This document shows, piece by piece, positions 19,519 to 30,443 of a stretch of DNA of 64,000 nt. The translations under genes were made by a program, and so were the position numbers. Location: the NCBI GenBank assembly GCA_013286935.1, contig JABDES010000003.1:1-64000 (forward strand), in the 5' to 3' direction. The notes below the pieces were generated by a model. That model saw only the letters and a program-made list of their open reading frames with translations. It had not been told where the DNA came from and made no database searches. Numbering within the stretch: the first letter of the stretch is position 1; every line of letters begins with the position of its first letter. Origin of the DNA: Candidatus Babelota bacterium (GTDB lineage: Bacteria > Babelota > Babeliae > Babelales > Vermiphilaceae).

Positions 19519-21512
19519 ATGAATTCAGAATTAGAACATTTTTTTAACACATCTCTTAATGAGCAACAACGCAAGGCCGCGCTACAAAAAAATGGTGCCT
19601 TATTAGTCCTTGCTGGAGCTGGTTCAGGAAAAACACGCGTCATTATTGCACGGATTGTCAGCCTTTTAAGCCAGTCTGTACCATCTTGGTCTATTATTGC
19701 GCTTACATTTACCAATAAAGCAGCGCAAGAAATGAAAGCGCGCATACAACATTTTTTCCCAGCCGGAACCGTCCTACCTTTTGTAGGAACGTTTCATTCG
19801 TATTGCTTGCGTATTTTAAGAGAGCGTTATTATCATCTTGAACTACCTGCATTTTCTATAATGGACGAATCTGATAAGGAAAAGATAATACGTAGAATCC
19901 TAGATAGAAATAATGTATCAAAACAAATCACAACACGACATGTTATTGCGCGCCTATCTAGTATTTCTCTTGGAATCTCTGATAACAACCAATCATCATT
20001 TTCTATGCCAACACTTACCGTGTTAAATGAAATTTGTCATGAGTTTGGCAAGGAAAAAGAGTCTAGCAATTGTCTGGACTTTGACGATCTTCTCCATAAA
20101 GCATGTCAACATTTCAATACAGACAATACATTTAAAAATCTGCATCAAAATCGCATTAAACATATACTTGTCGATGAATATCAAGACACAAACATGGTTC
20201 AACATACCTTGCTAAAACATATGGTATTTAATCACGATAGATTTGCCATTGATTCATTATGCGCCGTAGGAGATGAAGATCAATCAATTTATTCCTGGAG
20301 AGGCGCAACGGTAACAAATATTTTGGAATTTCAAAAAGATTTTGCAAATACTACCGTCATTAAAGTAGAACAAAATTACCGAAGCTCTCAACCCATTGTA
20401 AACTTAGCCAACAAGATCATATCGAATAATACTGAAAGAAACAGCAAGGTAGTTTGGTCAGAAAAAAAAGGACATGATCGTATTCGCCTACTTGCTTGTA
20501 AAACGGAACGGGAAGAGGCCGATGCACTCGCAGAATGCATAACAGCATTTTTAAAAATAAAAAAAACTGGCAGCATCGCCGTTCTCTATCGTACACATTC
20601 TCAATCAAGAATAGTTGAAGAAGCACTTATTAAACGCACTATACCTTATAAAATAGTCGGCGGAACACAATTTTATGACAGAAAAGAGATCAAAGATATC
20701 CTTGCTTATTTACGCTTAATTGCAAACCCACGCGACCGAGTATCACTCATGCGCATATTAAACGTACCAGCAAGAGGCCTTGGAGAAAAACTACAAGAAG
20801 CCTGGCTTGACGCCTGGGAAAAATCACCAGATACACCGTTCTACAATGTCGCCACACTTTTATTTAATTCGGACACATGCAATATTCCAACCCTCAAACG
20901 ACAATCTATTCTTGATTTTTTAGCGCTATTTAAAGATTTAAGCGGAACAATATCTCCAACTCATGCTATAGAAGCAATTATCTCAAGAACAAAGTATGGA
21001 GAATATCTAAAGTCTGAATATGACAAATCTGAAGCCGAAGAGCGCTTTGCCAACGTCAAGGAGCTACTTTCGGCCGCATATCATGTACAAGGAAAAGTAG
21101 ATACTATTGAAGAGTTTCTACAAGAGGTGGCACTGTTGCAAGAACAGATTAAGCCCGCAGCGCACAATGCAACGCATCAAGTCCTGCTTATGTCACTGCA
21201 TGCAGCAAAAGGCCTCGAATTTGATATGGTTCTTCTTTCTGGCCTAGAGGATGGGGTTATACCAAGCCATCGATCAATATTTGACCCAAACGCTCTTGAA
21301 GAAGAACGTAGATTATTGTATGTAGGAATAACTCGTGCACGAGACTATTTGCTTATCACACATGCTCTTGAAAGGCGCACATTTGGGCGCATTACAGACC
21401 AACTTCCTTCTCGATTTTTACATGAAATGAGGCCTGATGTAATGTCGGAAAAATTGCCCCCATACTATAATAGCAGCACGCTACGGCCATACTTTAATGC
21501 ATGGTTGGATCG

Positions 21513-21516
<4 letters not shown>
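19519..21516 (+). CDS. pcrA: UvrD/PcrA-type superfamily 1 DNA helicase
   Basis: LNEQQRKAAL, GAGSGKTRVI, ALTFTNKAA, GTFHSYCLRIL, VDEYQDTN, GDEDQSIYSWRGA, QNYRSSQPI, LMSLHAAKGLEFDMV, EEERRLLYVGITRAR. Confidence 0.95.
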
Positions 21517-22569
<1,053 letters not shown>

Positions 22570-22704
22570 TCAATGTAAAAAAATAATAGCTTTTCATCAT
22601 TAGTTCCAACCTATGTATGCGCCAGAACAACTAAGTTTATGTGATAGCTTTTATCCAATCAAATACAAGTTATTCTAACACGTACGCAACCTACAGGAAA
22701 TATA

Positions 22705-24039
22705 ATGAAGTCAACGCTTTTTGGCACAGACGGCATCCGTGCACATGTCGGCTCATTCCCGCTCACCCCAACGGATATACCGATTTTGGGACACGCAATA
22801 GGATTATGGATCACCAAAAAATGCACATATATTCCTCATATTCTTTTATCTGATGATACACGCAAGTCCTGTGTGCCTATTAAAACTCTTTTAAAGCGTG
22901 GGCTGCTGTACGTTCCACTCGTTGTTCATGACTCAGGCACACTGCCCACTCCTGCCGTTTGTGCAATCGTTAAAAATGAACAAACCTTTGATGCCGGTCT
23001 GGTACTATCGGCATCCCACAATCCGTATGAGGACAATGGCATAAAAATAGTGGCCGGTTGTGGATCAAAAATAGAATATGATGATCAACAAATCATAACA
23101 GATATGTTTTTTATGCTACTTGCACAGAAAAACATAGATTTTTCGTTCCACCCACTCAGCAAATCCTTACCGTTTTATGACGGCCATAAGCGATACATTA
23201 ATCACATAAAGCAGTTTTTCAAGCCACAATTCTTGCAACAAAAAACGATTGTTCTCGACTGTGCAAATGGAGCAACCCATGCAATTGCGCCACTCGTCTT
23301 TGAACTATTTGGTGCGCATGTTCTAACTATTAATAATGTCCCAAACGGTACCAATATCAATGCGCATTGCGGCACCCAGCACCCAAAGGCAATAAGTGTC
23401 GCAACAGCGCAACATAGTGCTGACATCGGCTTTGCATTTGATGGGGATGGAGACCGCGTAGCGGTAGCAACCACCGATGGTACCCTTATAGACGGTGATT
23501 TTCTAATTGCGATTTTAATGAGCCATCCGGATTTTTCAAAAGAAAAAACAATAGTGGGAACAATCTTGAGTAATCATGGATTAAGCCTGTTCTGTAAAGA
23601 GCGTCAAAGACAATTCATACGAGCATGCGTTGGTGACTTGAGCGTACTAAAGCTTTTAAAACAACATAATGCCCTGTTGGGCGGTGAACCGAATGGGCAT
23701 ATTATCATAAGATCTTATCTGAACTCCTCGGACGGTATCTTTACAGCGCTAAAAATAGCAGAGGCAATGATCTTAGCAGATGATTGGTACAAGGAGCCAT
23801 TTGCTTTAATGCCACAGATGAGTATTAACGTTCCAATACAGAAACAATACGACTTGAACATGGAACCTTTTACCACAATAATCAATACGCATAGATCATA
23901 TTTAGCAAATGGAAGGATTATTGTGCGCTACTCTGGCACGCAAAAGTTGCTACGAATCATGCTTGAAGATCAGGACAATGCCCAAATGAACGCCGTAGCA
24001 AGATCCCTTGCTCAAAGCCTTGCTAAAGAGCTTGAATAA
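22705..24039 (+). CDS. glmM: phosphoglucosamine mutase
   Basis: LFGTDGIRAHVG, SASHNPYEDNGIK, FAFDGDGDRVAV, GGEPNGHII, VRYSGTQKLLRIM. Confidence 0.95.
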   Translation: MKSTLFGTDGIRAHVGSFPLTPTDIPILGHAIGLWITKKCTYIPHILLSDDTRKSCVPIKTLLKRGLLYVPLVVHDSGTLPTPAVCAIVKNEQTFDAGLVLSASHNPYEDNGIKIVAGCGSKIEYDDQQIITDMFFMLLAQKNIDFSFHPLSKSLPFYDGHKRYINHIKQFFKPQFLQQKTIVLDCANGATHAIAPLVFELFGAHVLTINNVPNGTNINAHCGTQHPKAISVATAQHSADIGFAFDGDGDRVAVATTDGTLIDGDFLIAILMSHPDFSKEKTIVGTILSNHGLSLFCKERQRQFIRACVGDLSVLKLLKQHNALLGGEPNGHIIIRSYLNSSDGIFTALKIAEAMILADDWYKEPFALMPQMSINVPIQKQYDLNMEPFTTIINTHRSYLANGRIIVRYSGTQKLLRIMLEDQDNAQMNAVARSLAQSLAKELE

Positions 24040-24143
24040 AAGAGCGCATCAATAGATATCTATATTTTTTCTATCATTTTCTATTGGGATTTTGTATGCT
24101 TAAGATACGTTATTACTTCAACCAATACCGGCAAAGGACCCTC

Positions 24144-24668
24144 ATGAAAAAAATAATAGATAATTGCATGCTTTATTGCTTGTCTCTAGCAACTCTGATG
24201 GCGTTGGCCTGTTCGTTTAATGTCGATGGTTCCAGTACAAATACTCAAGAAACATCTACATGGCAGCTCTTACAGGATAGATTCAATGAAAGAAAAGGTT
24301 TGAAATGGTATCAGGGGGTAAAGGAGGCGGTGGAGCGTGAAATAGAATTTAGAAAAACAAATCCACCAAATGCTGAGAGCGGTGGGAAATATAGTCGCGC
24401 CACGGGGACCACCGATGAAATATTAGAGACCGAACTCAGTTCTCTCGACAAGGCGATTAAGAATTCTGAAGATAGACTTATGGATCCAAAATATAACGCT
24501 CCAGTTTTTACAGCCATGAAACTCACGCCACCCTTATTGCTCTTAGCACTCGCCTCATTTGGAGCCTACAAATATTACCAGTACCGTAAAAAGAAAGCGT
24601 CTCTATCGCAAGCTGACAAGCAAGAAACAGAGATCAATAACAGTCAAAATGATTCAAAATCCAACTAA
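24144..24668 (+). CDS. exported C-terminally anchored small protein, tandem family B member 1
   Basis: Signal MKKIIDNCMLYCLSLATLMALA; C-terminal LLLLALASFGAYKYYQYRKKKA. Confidence 0.7.
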   Translation: MKKIIDNCMLYCLSLATLMALACSFNVDGSSTNTQETSTWQLLQDRFNERKGLKWYQGVKEAVEREIEFRKTNPPNAESGGKYSRATGTTDEILETELSSLDKAIKNSEDRLMDPKYNAPVFTAMKLTPPLLLLALASFGAYKYYQYRKKKASLSQADKQETEINNSQNDSKSN

Positions 24669-24677
24669 GGAGTTCTC

Positions 24678-25239
24678 ATGAAAAAAAAGGTTATATGACG
24701 TATTATATGTTTTGTGCACAATCGTTATTGCGACAATAATGGTTAATTCTGTGAGCGTACATGCTTCAGATCAAGGACCATCCCTGCAGAAGCGCCTGGA
24801 GCAGGTAAGGATTAATATTGGAAATATACAACGCGGGATCGCTGCGAAACGGGCTGTAGAAAATGAGCTAGCATATAGAAGAAAACACCCGGGCACGCAA
24901 GCTAGTTGGAGCCATGCGAATTGGAGCTATGCGCATGACACGACTGAATCGCTAGAAAAACAGCTCAAAGACGTTGATGCTTTTCTAGTGAAGTCGGACG
25001 AGAAAATTCAAGAAGCGCACAGCGGGTCCCTTCCTACTAAGGCTTATATAGCCACTAAAAAAGCACAATATGCCTTTCAACGTCATAGTCCACAGTTATT
25101 TCTCTTAGCTCTCGCCTCCCTTGGAGCCTACAAATATTACCAGTACCGCAAAAATAAGGCCTGCGAATCGCAGCAAGCCGACGAACAAAAAACAGAAAAG
25201 AATACATTGGATCATGACATTGACAAGCAACCAGTTTGA
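24678..25239 (+). pseudogene. exported C-terminally anchored small protein, tandem family B member 2, frameshifted in A8 after the start codon
   Basis: ATG followed by A8: frame 0 gives MKKKVI*; with A7 it reads MKKRLYDVLYVLCTIVIATIMVNSVSVHASD..., a full signal peptide joined to the ORF ending 25239 with LFLLALASLGAYKYYQYRKNKA. Confidence 0.75.
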
Positions 25240-25288
25240 CGCAAACTACATAAAAAGAGCATGCACCAACCCCATTAAGGAAATTTTC

Positions 25289-25789
25289 ATGAAAAAACAT
25301 GTATGTATGGTATACACAATAATTATGTTGGCTTCGTTGCCAAGCCCTGTTTTCGCCGCGCAAGAACCATCTGTGAAGGAGCTTTTGCAGCAAATAGATA
25401 CCGTCAACAAACATATAAACGATATTAAAAGCGAAAACGATCAAATAATGCAGGAACGTGAGTATAGAAAATGGAATCCAGGTCGTAAGCACAATGATAA
25501 ATATCGCCACATGGATGTATTTCAATTGGTAGGCACGTTTTATAAGAATGAAAATCAGATAAAAGCACACAAATTGGAAATAAAATCAATCAAAAATCGG
25601 TCTATTGCCGTCCAGGCCATATTGACCACTAAGCAGATAGCCCCGTCAACATTGATTTCAGCCCTAGCCGTCCTTGCGACCTATGCATATTATCGGTACC
25701 GTAAACATAAGGCATGCGAATTACAAGGTCCGGGCAGTGGCCAAATAGTGAATGATCAAAATACAACAGCTGAAGTACGCTCTTATTAA
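25289..25789 (+). CDS. exported C-terminally anchored small protein, tandem family B member 3
   Basis: Signal MKKHVCMVYTIIMLASLPSPVFA; C-terminal LISALAVLATYAYYRYRKHKA. Confidence 0.7.
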   Translation: MKKHVCMVYTIIMLASLPSPVFAAQEPSVKELLQQIDTVNKHINDIKSENDQIMQEREYRKWNPGRKHNDKYRHMDVFQLVGTFYKNENQIKAHKLEIKSIKNRSIAVQAILTTKQIAPSTLISALAVLATYAYYRYRKHKACELQGPGSGQIVNDQNTTAEVRSY

Positions 25790-25921
25790 ACCTTGGCAAC
25801 AGCCATATTCATGACAGACATTAGACGTTCAAAAACGCAAAGCTTACTTGCATCAAGACTATTCAATACGTTATACTGTTTGCAGGACATCATTTAATTT
25901 TTTTTACTATAACAGTTCAAA

Positions 25922-26560
25922 ATGAAACAAAAATCCTCTTTTTTGCAACAACTTGCGCAGGAATTATGGTCATTTTTTTTAAGCGGCCTTTTAACCATTC
26001 TGCCATTGGCGCTCACTGTGGCTCTTTTTCATTTTGCACTTCGGCTTGTAAAAGGGTGGTTTCAACCATTGCACAGGTTACTCGCAACTACCTGCGTAGG
26101 CCTATTTCCTCATATTGAAATTATTGCCGTATTTGTTGTTATAATTTTAATCGGCATCTTGATGCAGCTTTTCATATTGCGTTCGGTTGTCGCGATGCTT
26201 GAAAAGATCATATTTCGAATACCGCTTGTCAGACCGGTATATTCCGGCATAAAACAGTTAATAAATGCATTCAATCCACACGATAAGCAATCTTTTAAAA
26301 AAGTGGTACTTGTACAATTTCCGCGCGTTGGTTCATACAGCATCGGCTTTATAACAAGCGCTGTCCCGCCAGAATTTTCCCCAGATATAACAAAGCAATA
26401 CTTTCACGTCTTTATTCCGCATACCCCTAATCCCACATCGGGATATGTAATGCTGGTAGTTCAAGAGGAGATAATCGCAGTGGATGTAACGCGCCAAGAA
26501 GCGATGGCTCTCATCATATCCGGTGGCATTATCATGCCGGATCGTTTTAACCAGGTATAA
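25922..26560 (+). CDS. DUF502 family membrane protein
   Basis: FFLSGLLTILPLALTVALFHFALR, LIGILMQLF, IPLVRPVYSGIKQLINAF, YVMLVVQEE pattern of DUF502. Confidence 0.85.
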   Translation: MKQKSSFLQQLAQELWSFFLSGLLTILPLALTVALFHFALRLVKGWFQPLHRLLATTCVGLFPHIEIIAVFVVIILIGILMQLFILRSVVAMLEKIIFRIPLVRPVYSGIKQLINAFNPHDKQSFKKVVLVQFPRVGSYSIGFITSAVPPEFSPDITKQYFHVFIPHTPNPTSGYVMLVVQEEIIAVDVTRQEAMALIISGGIIMPDRFNQV

Positions 26561-26566
26561 ATATAG

Positions 26567-27643
26567 CTATAAAGCGCGACTACCATTCTGCTCACTGATG
26601 GTATAAGGCTCATATAACACCTTCCTGCGAGACCTTACCGGCAAATAAGGCAACATTTTTGCTACACAGTCTGCTGCATCATTTTTTTGATATATAATCG
26701 CTCCTGGACACTCTTGAGCTTCAGAGCTAATGATAGTCGGAGTATTGCAAAACAGCGCCTCCTTTACGAGCGTGTCATGGTGAACTGCAGACGGCCAAAG
26801 AAAAAGATGAACATGGCGTAACAATGGCCAAATCGGCTGCTGGTTGGCAAACAAAAAAAGATGCTCTTGAAGCTGTGATTTGAAAAAACACTGGTAGATA
26901 AAATGATAACTGAATAGATCAAGCGGATAACCAATCCCCCATAAAATCCCTATATGTTCATAATATTTTCTTAAAAGTTCCACCACGTACACAAGGTGGT
27001 CCATCTCCTTTTGTGCAACTCGAAAGCGTACGTTTTGACTGGTTGAGCCGATCATAATTATTGGATTACGTACCTTTAAAAAAGTGCGTACATCAATCGG
27101 ATATTCACGCATTATTGCGGCAGCACTCACAAGGCTGGGTTTGATATATTCGGAATCACTTTTACAACGTGTAATGGGCAATGTAGACCGTAGCACACCA
27201 GCAGAAAGCCTCTTGCCTAAATCTATAAATTGATCAACGGACGTCCCATTGGCCTGCACAAAATCCTTTTCAACGCAGCTGAGCTTTTCAAAACAACTAT
27301 TATTATGAACAACCCATATAAAATGAAACGGAAAAAAACGTTTCCATCTCACCAGTACGGCAAATTCCGCCAGATCCGACTCCATATCAACGGCAAAACA
27401 AATAACCGTACTTGGCCTCCAATACATCAACTGTAACCATAAAAAAACCTGATACATCAACAAAAAACAAAGTTTTTTACGTTTCTCTAATCTAAAAAGA
27501 TACACAACATTTCTCTGTTTTATCAGCCTCTGTCGAACGCGCTCTATATGCACAGAAAAACCGTTCCATGCAGGATCACCAACACCTAAAAGAAACACGG
27601 ATTGATCAACAATAGTTTCATAATAATGCATGTCTGTCATCAA
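26567..27643 (-). CDS. GT-B (GT4-like) glycosyltransferase
   Basis: C-terminal VHLFLWPSAVHHDTLVKEALFCNTPTIISSEAQECPGAIIY resembles the GT4 donor-binding motif. Confidence 0.6.
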   Translation of the reverse strand: MMTDMHYYETIVDQSVFLLGVGDPAWNGFSVHIERVRQRLIKQRNVVYLFRLEKRKKLCFLLMYQVFLWLQLMYWRPSTVICFAVDMESDLAEFAVLVRWKRFFPFHFIWVVHNNSCFEKLSCVEKDFVQANGTSVDQFIDLGKRLSAGVLRSTLPITRCKSDSEYIKPSLVSAAAIMREYPIDVRTFLKVRNPIIMIGSTSQNVRFRVAQKEMDHLVYVVELLRKYYEHIGILWGIGYPLDLFSYHFIYQCFFKSQLQEHLFLFANQQPIWPLLRHVHLFLWPSAVHHDTLVKEALFCNTPTIISSEAQECPGAIIYQKNDAADCVAKMLPYLPVRSRRKVLYEPYTISEQNGSRAL

Positions 27644-27682
27644 ATACCCAATATACCTATTGTTTTTCTTTGAACTTATTTT

Positions 27683-29614
27683 TTATACGAATTTTTGGTG
27701 AGCAAATAATAGATAAAGAGCCCACAGCTGCTCTGCGCTGTCAATCTTGCCCTGCTGGTGGGCATTAAGCATTCTCTTGATCTCTTCAACATCACATATT
27801 TCATGCCAGCCATTTGTAGAGTCGTCAAGGAGTTCATAAAAATGTTTGCGCAATACTGTACCCTGTCTAAACCAAAATGAAAATGGCACAACCATTCTTG
27901 TATGACGTCTTTGAGCAATGCCATACGGCAATAACCGCTGTCCTATAGTCCTCATGGGACTCTTAAAATAAGATGTATGTCTAATGCGTTGTGAATCGTA
28001 ATACGCAACCAAATAATGCGCCAATCTGTAATCAAGACAAGGAAAACTAAGGACCACATTAGACGCAATTGCCATTTGATAAGATCGCGTTGTAAACGCA
28101 CCCTGTAAAAAACTAATTGCTGACCGATCTGCATTACGAATATAGTCACTAAAAGAGATAGATGTCAGCGAGCTTGCGCGCTGTTCCTCTTGAATTGATG
28201 GCAACTTAGTGCAATCAGCGTAGCGCACAATTGAAGAGGTTCCTGATCTATCAAAAAGCGCCGGATAGCACCTATTAATCGAAATTCCATCCCTCCAAAA
28301 ACGGCCCATCATCGCGTACGCATTGGCCAAAGGCAGTCCTATATAATTGGTTGCTTGATCAACCATTAACGTGCGTATAGGTTTTACTATAATCGCTTGA
28401 GATATATACCATGCAAGCCGTATCACAGGATGCCACACATTGTATTTATCATGCCCCCCAAAAAGCTCATCAATACCTTCAGCAGTCAATACTGATCGAA
28501 CGCCTATTTGACCCATACGCTTAGCAGCTAAAAAATTCACTATACAACGAGGATCTGCATTAACTTCGTAAGATGCTTTTACCATCTCTGGAATTGCCTC
28601 AAACAGATTATCTTCGTCGATTAAAACATCTATATGACGCATACCAAAAAACTGGCTCAGGCGCCTGGCTATCCTGTATTCTTGACCAGCATTGTCCTCT
28701 CGAAATGAAATTGTAAAGGTATAAGGAACATCAATAAATCGTTTGATAAGAGCTGCCAATATCGCAGAATCTAGGCCACCAGAAATCATTGCACCCACGA
28801 CAGACATACTCCCTATCCTTTTCTTTATAGAAAGGCTCAACATGCGCTCAATGCCACAATAAGCTCTATCGAGTGGATCATATTCCTGTTGCTGGACGGG
28901 CAGCACATTGTCAGAAACGGTAAAAGGGGTGTACCAAAAACGAATACTAACGTTACATGCCTTACCAATAATCAGATACGCTCCAGGAGGTACTTGATAC
29001 ATATTTTTATAAAATGTAAATGGAGCATTTACTCTTCTATAGATCAAATACTGCTCGAGCGCAGCGATGTCTGTCTGCTGCGTGACCCATGGTAAAGGCC
29101 AAATGGCATTCATGTTAGTTGAAAAGCTTATAATCGATCGGTCAAGAAAAAAATATAATGGGCGCTCTCCAAATCGATCCCGTATTAAAAAAATCTCTGA
29201 AGAGCCTACATCAAAAATGGCACAAGAAAACGACCCCTCAAGATAATCAAGCATCTTCATGCCCCATTGGTGATAAGACAACATAACCAACTCAACGTCA
29301 GACTTATGCATAACGGAATGTCCAAACAATGCCAATTGATCCTTGAGCGCCTTGGCGTTGTAAAGTTCACCATCAAATAACACTACACTTCTGCCCGTTT
29401 CATCAGACAATGGATGAAACACTTCGCGCTTAACAGTATCGGTATACGTACGCACCGCACAGGCAACAAAAGCTATGCGCCGATCTATCGACACCCATGT
29501 GCCCTGGATTGGCTGTCCATTACTAGAAAGACACCGACCTATAGTGTTGAGAAGTGCGCGATCTGCGCAAAAAGTGTTCTCATAACGATGATAATAACCT
29601 ACAAATGAACTCAT
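27683..29614 (-). CDS. AsnB-like asparagine synthase/amidotransferase with Ser at position 2
   Basis: FDGELYNAKALKDQL, GSFSCAIFD, IRDRFGERPLYF, MISGGLDSAILAALI, TAEGIDELFGGHDKY; N-terminus MSSFVGYY lacks the Cys2 nucleophile. Confidence 0.85.
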   Translation of the reverse strand: MSSFVGYYHRYENTFCADRALLNTIGRCLSSNGQPIQGTWVSIDRRIAFVACAVRTYTDTVKREVFHPLSDETGRSVVLFDGELYNAKALKDQLALFGHSVMHKSDVELVMLSYHQWGMKMLDYLEGSFSCAIFDVGSSEIFLIRDRFGERPLYFFLDRSIISFSTNMNAIWPLPWVTQQTDIAALEQYLIYRRVNAPFTFYKNMYQVPPGAYLIIGKACNVSIRFWYTPFTVSDNVLPVQQQEYDPLDRAYCGIERMLSLSIKKRIGSMSVVGAMISGGLDSAILAALIKRFIDVPYTFTISFREDNAGQEYRIARRLSQFFGMRHIDVLIDEDNLFEAIPEMVKASYEVNADPRCIVNFLAAKRMGQIGVRSVLTAEGIDELFGGHDKYNVWHPVIRLAWYISQAIIVKPIRTLMVDQATNYIGLPLANAYAMMGRFWRDGISINRCYPALFDRSGTSSIVRYADCTKLPSIQEEQRASSLTSISFSDYIRNADRSAISFLQGAFTTRSYQMAIASNVVLSFPCLDYRLAHYLVAYYDSQRIRHTSYFKSPMRTIGQRLLPYGIAQRRHTRMVVPFSFWFRQGTVLRKHFYELLDDSTNGWHEICDVEEIKRMLNAHQQGKIDSAEQLWALYLLFAHQKFV

Positions 29615-29658
29615 GATGCCCGTATAATCAAAAATAATAAATGGTTATGGTACGATAC

Positions 29659-30435
29659 CTATAGATTAGCATTCCACATATCGATAAAATCGTTCATTTG
29701 TAACTGTTGCGCTCGAAGAGCGCTCTTGTCATCTGGCAACACAAATTTTGCATAACATGAATTCTTTAGATTGTTTATAAGCGTACGTCGCGGTTGGGCA
29801 AAACAAGCTTTTACAAATAACCAAAACTTTGCCTCATCTCGTATCGGTTCAACCTTTGATATGGGCACAAAATGAAGTAAACGTGAATGTACCTTTGGGG
29901 GCGGATTAAATGATTCAGGTGGCACCTTATCGAGCAAGCTCCATGAAAAAAAACGTTGGTAGAACAGTGAAACTGCGCCAAAATTACGGCCACCTTTTTT
30001 GGTGATTTTTTGCGCCACTTCTTCCTGAATCATAATCGTACCCTCTTGCAATAACTCCCTGTGCTGTGCAAATAGATGCAAAATAGGAAACGTAAGATAA
30101 TAAGGCAAATTGGCAAGTATCGTCCAAGGCGAATATGGCTTGAGTAATGTGAAATCAACGGTTAAAAAGTCTTGTTCAAAAACGGTTAATCGCGTATCCG
30201 TTATGGTGTTTTGTATGTGTTGGACCCATTCGGCATCTATTTCAAAAGCCCAAAGTCGCGCAACGGGAAATGTTAGAATTTCATTAGTTAACGCTCCACC
30301 ACCTGGCCCAATTTCTAACACATTTATATTGCCATCAAGCTGCACTGAATGAACTATCTTATCTAAGATTACGGAATCTTGTAAAAAATGTTGGCCATAC
30401 TGTTTTTTGAGTTCTATATTGTCAATTTTTTGCAT
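29659..30435 (-). CDS. rsmA: 16S rRNA (adenine1518-N6/adenine1519-N6)-dimethyltransferase
   Basis: KKQYGQHFLQDSVILDKIV, VLEIGPGGGALTNEIL, ILANLPYYLTFPIL, VPPESFNPPPKVHS. Confidence 0.95.
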   Translation of the reverse strand: MQKIDNIELKKQYGQHFLQDSVILDKIVHSVQLDGNINVLEIGPGGGALTNEILTFPVARLWAFEIDAEWVQHIQNTITDTRLTVFEQDFLTVDFTLLKPYSPWTILANLPYYLTFPILHLFAQHRELLQEGTIMIQEEVAQKITKKGGRNFGAVSLFYQRFFSWSLLDKVPPESFNPPPKVHSRLLHFVPISKVEPIRDEAKFWLFVKACFAQPRRTLINNLKNSCYAKFVLPDDKSALRAQQLQMNDFIDMWNANL

Positions 30436-30443
30436 ATGGCGCC

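Noticed and set aside
25055-25570. 171-aa minus-strand ORF
   Set aside because: Antisense to two family B genes, which have signal peptides and conserved tails; no recognisable product.
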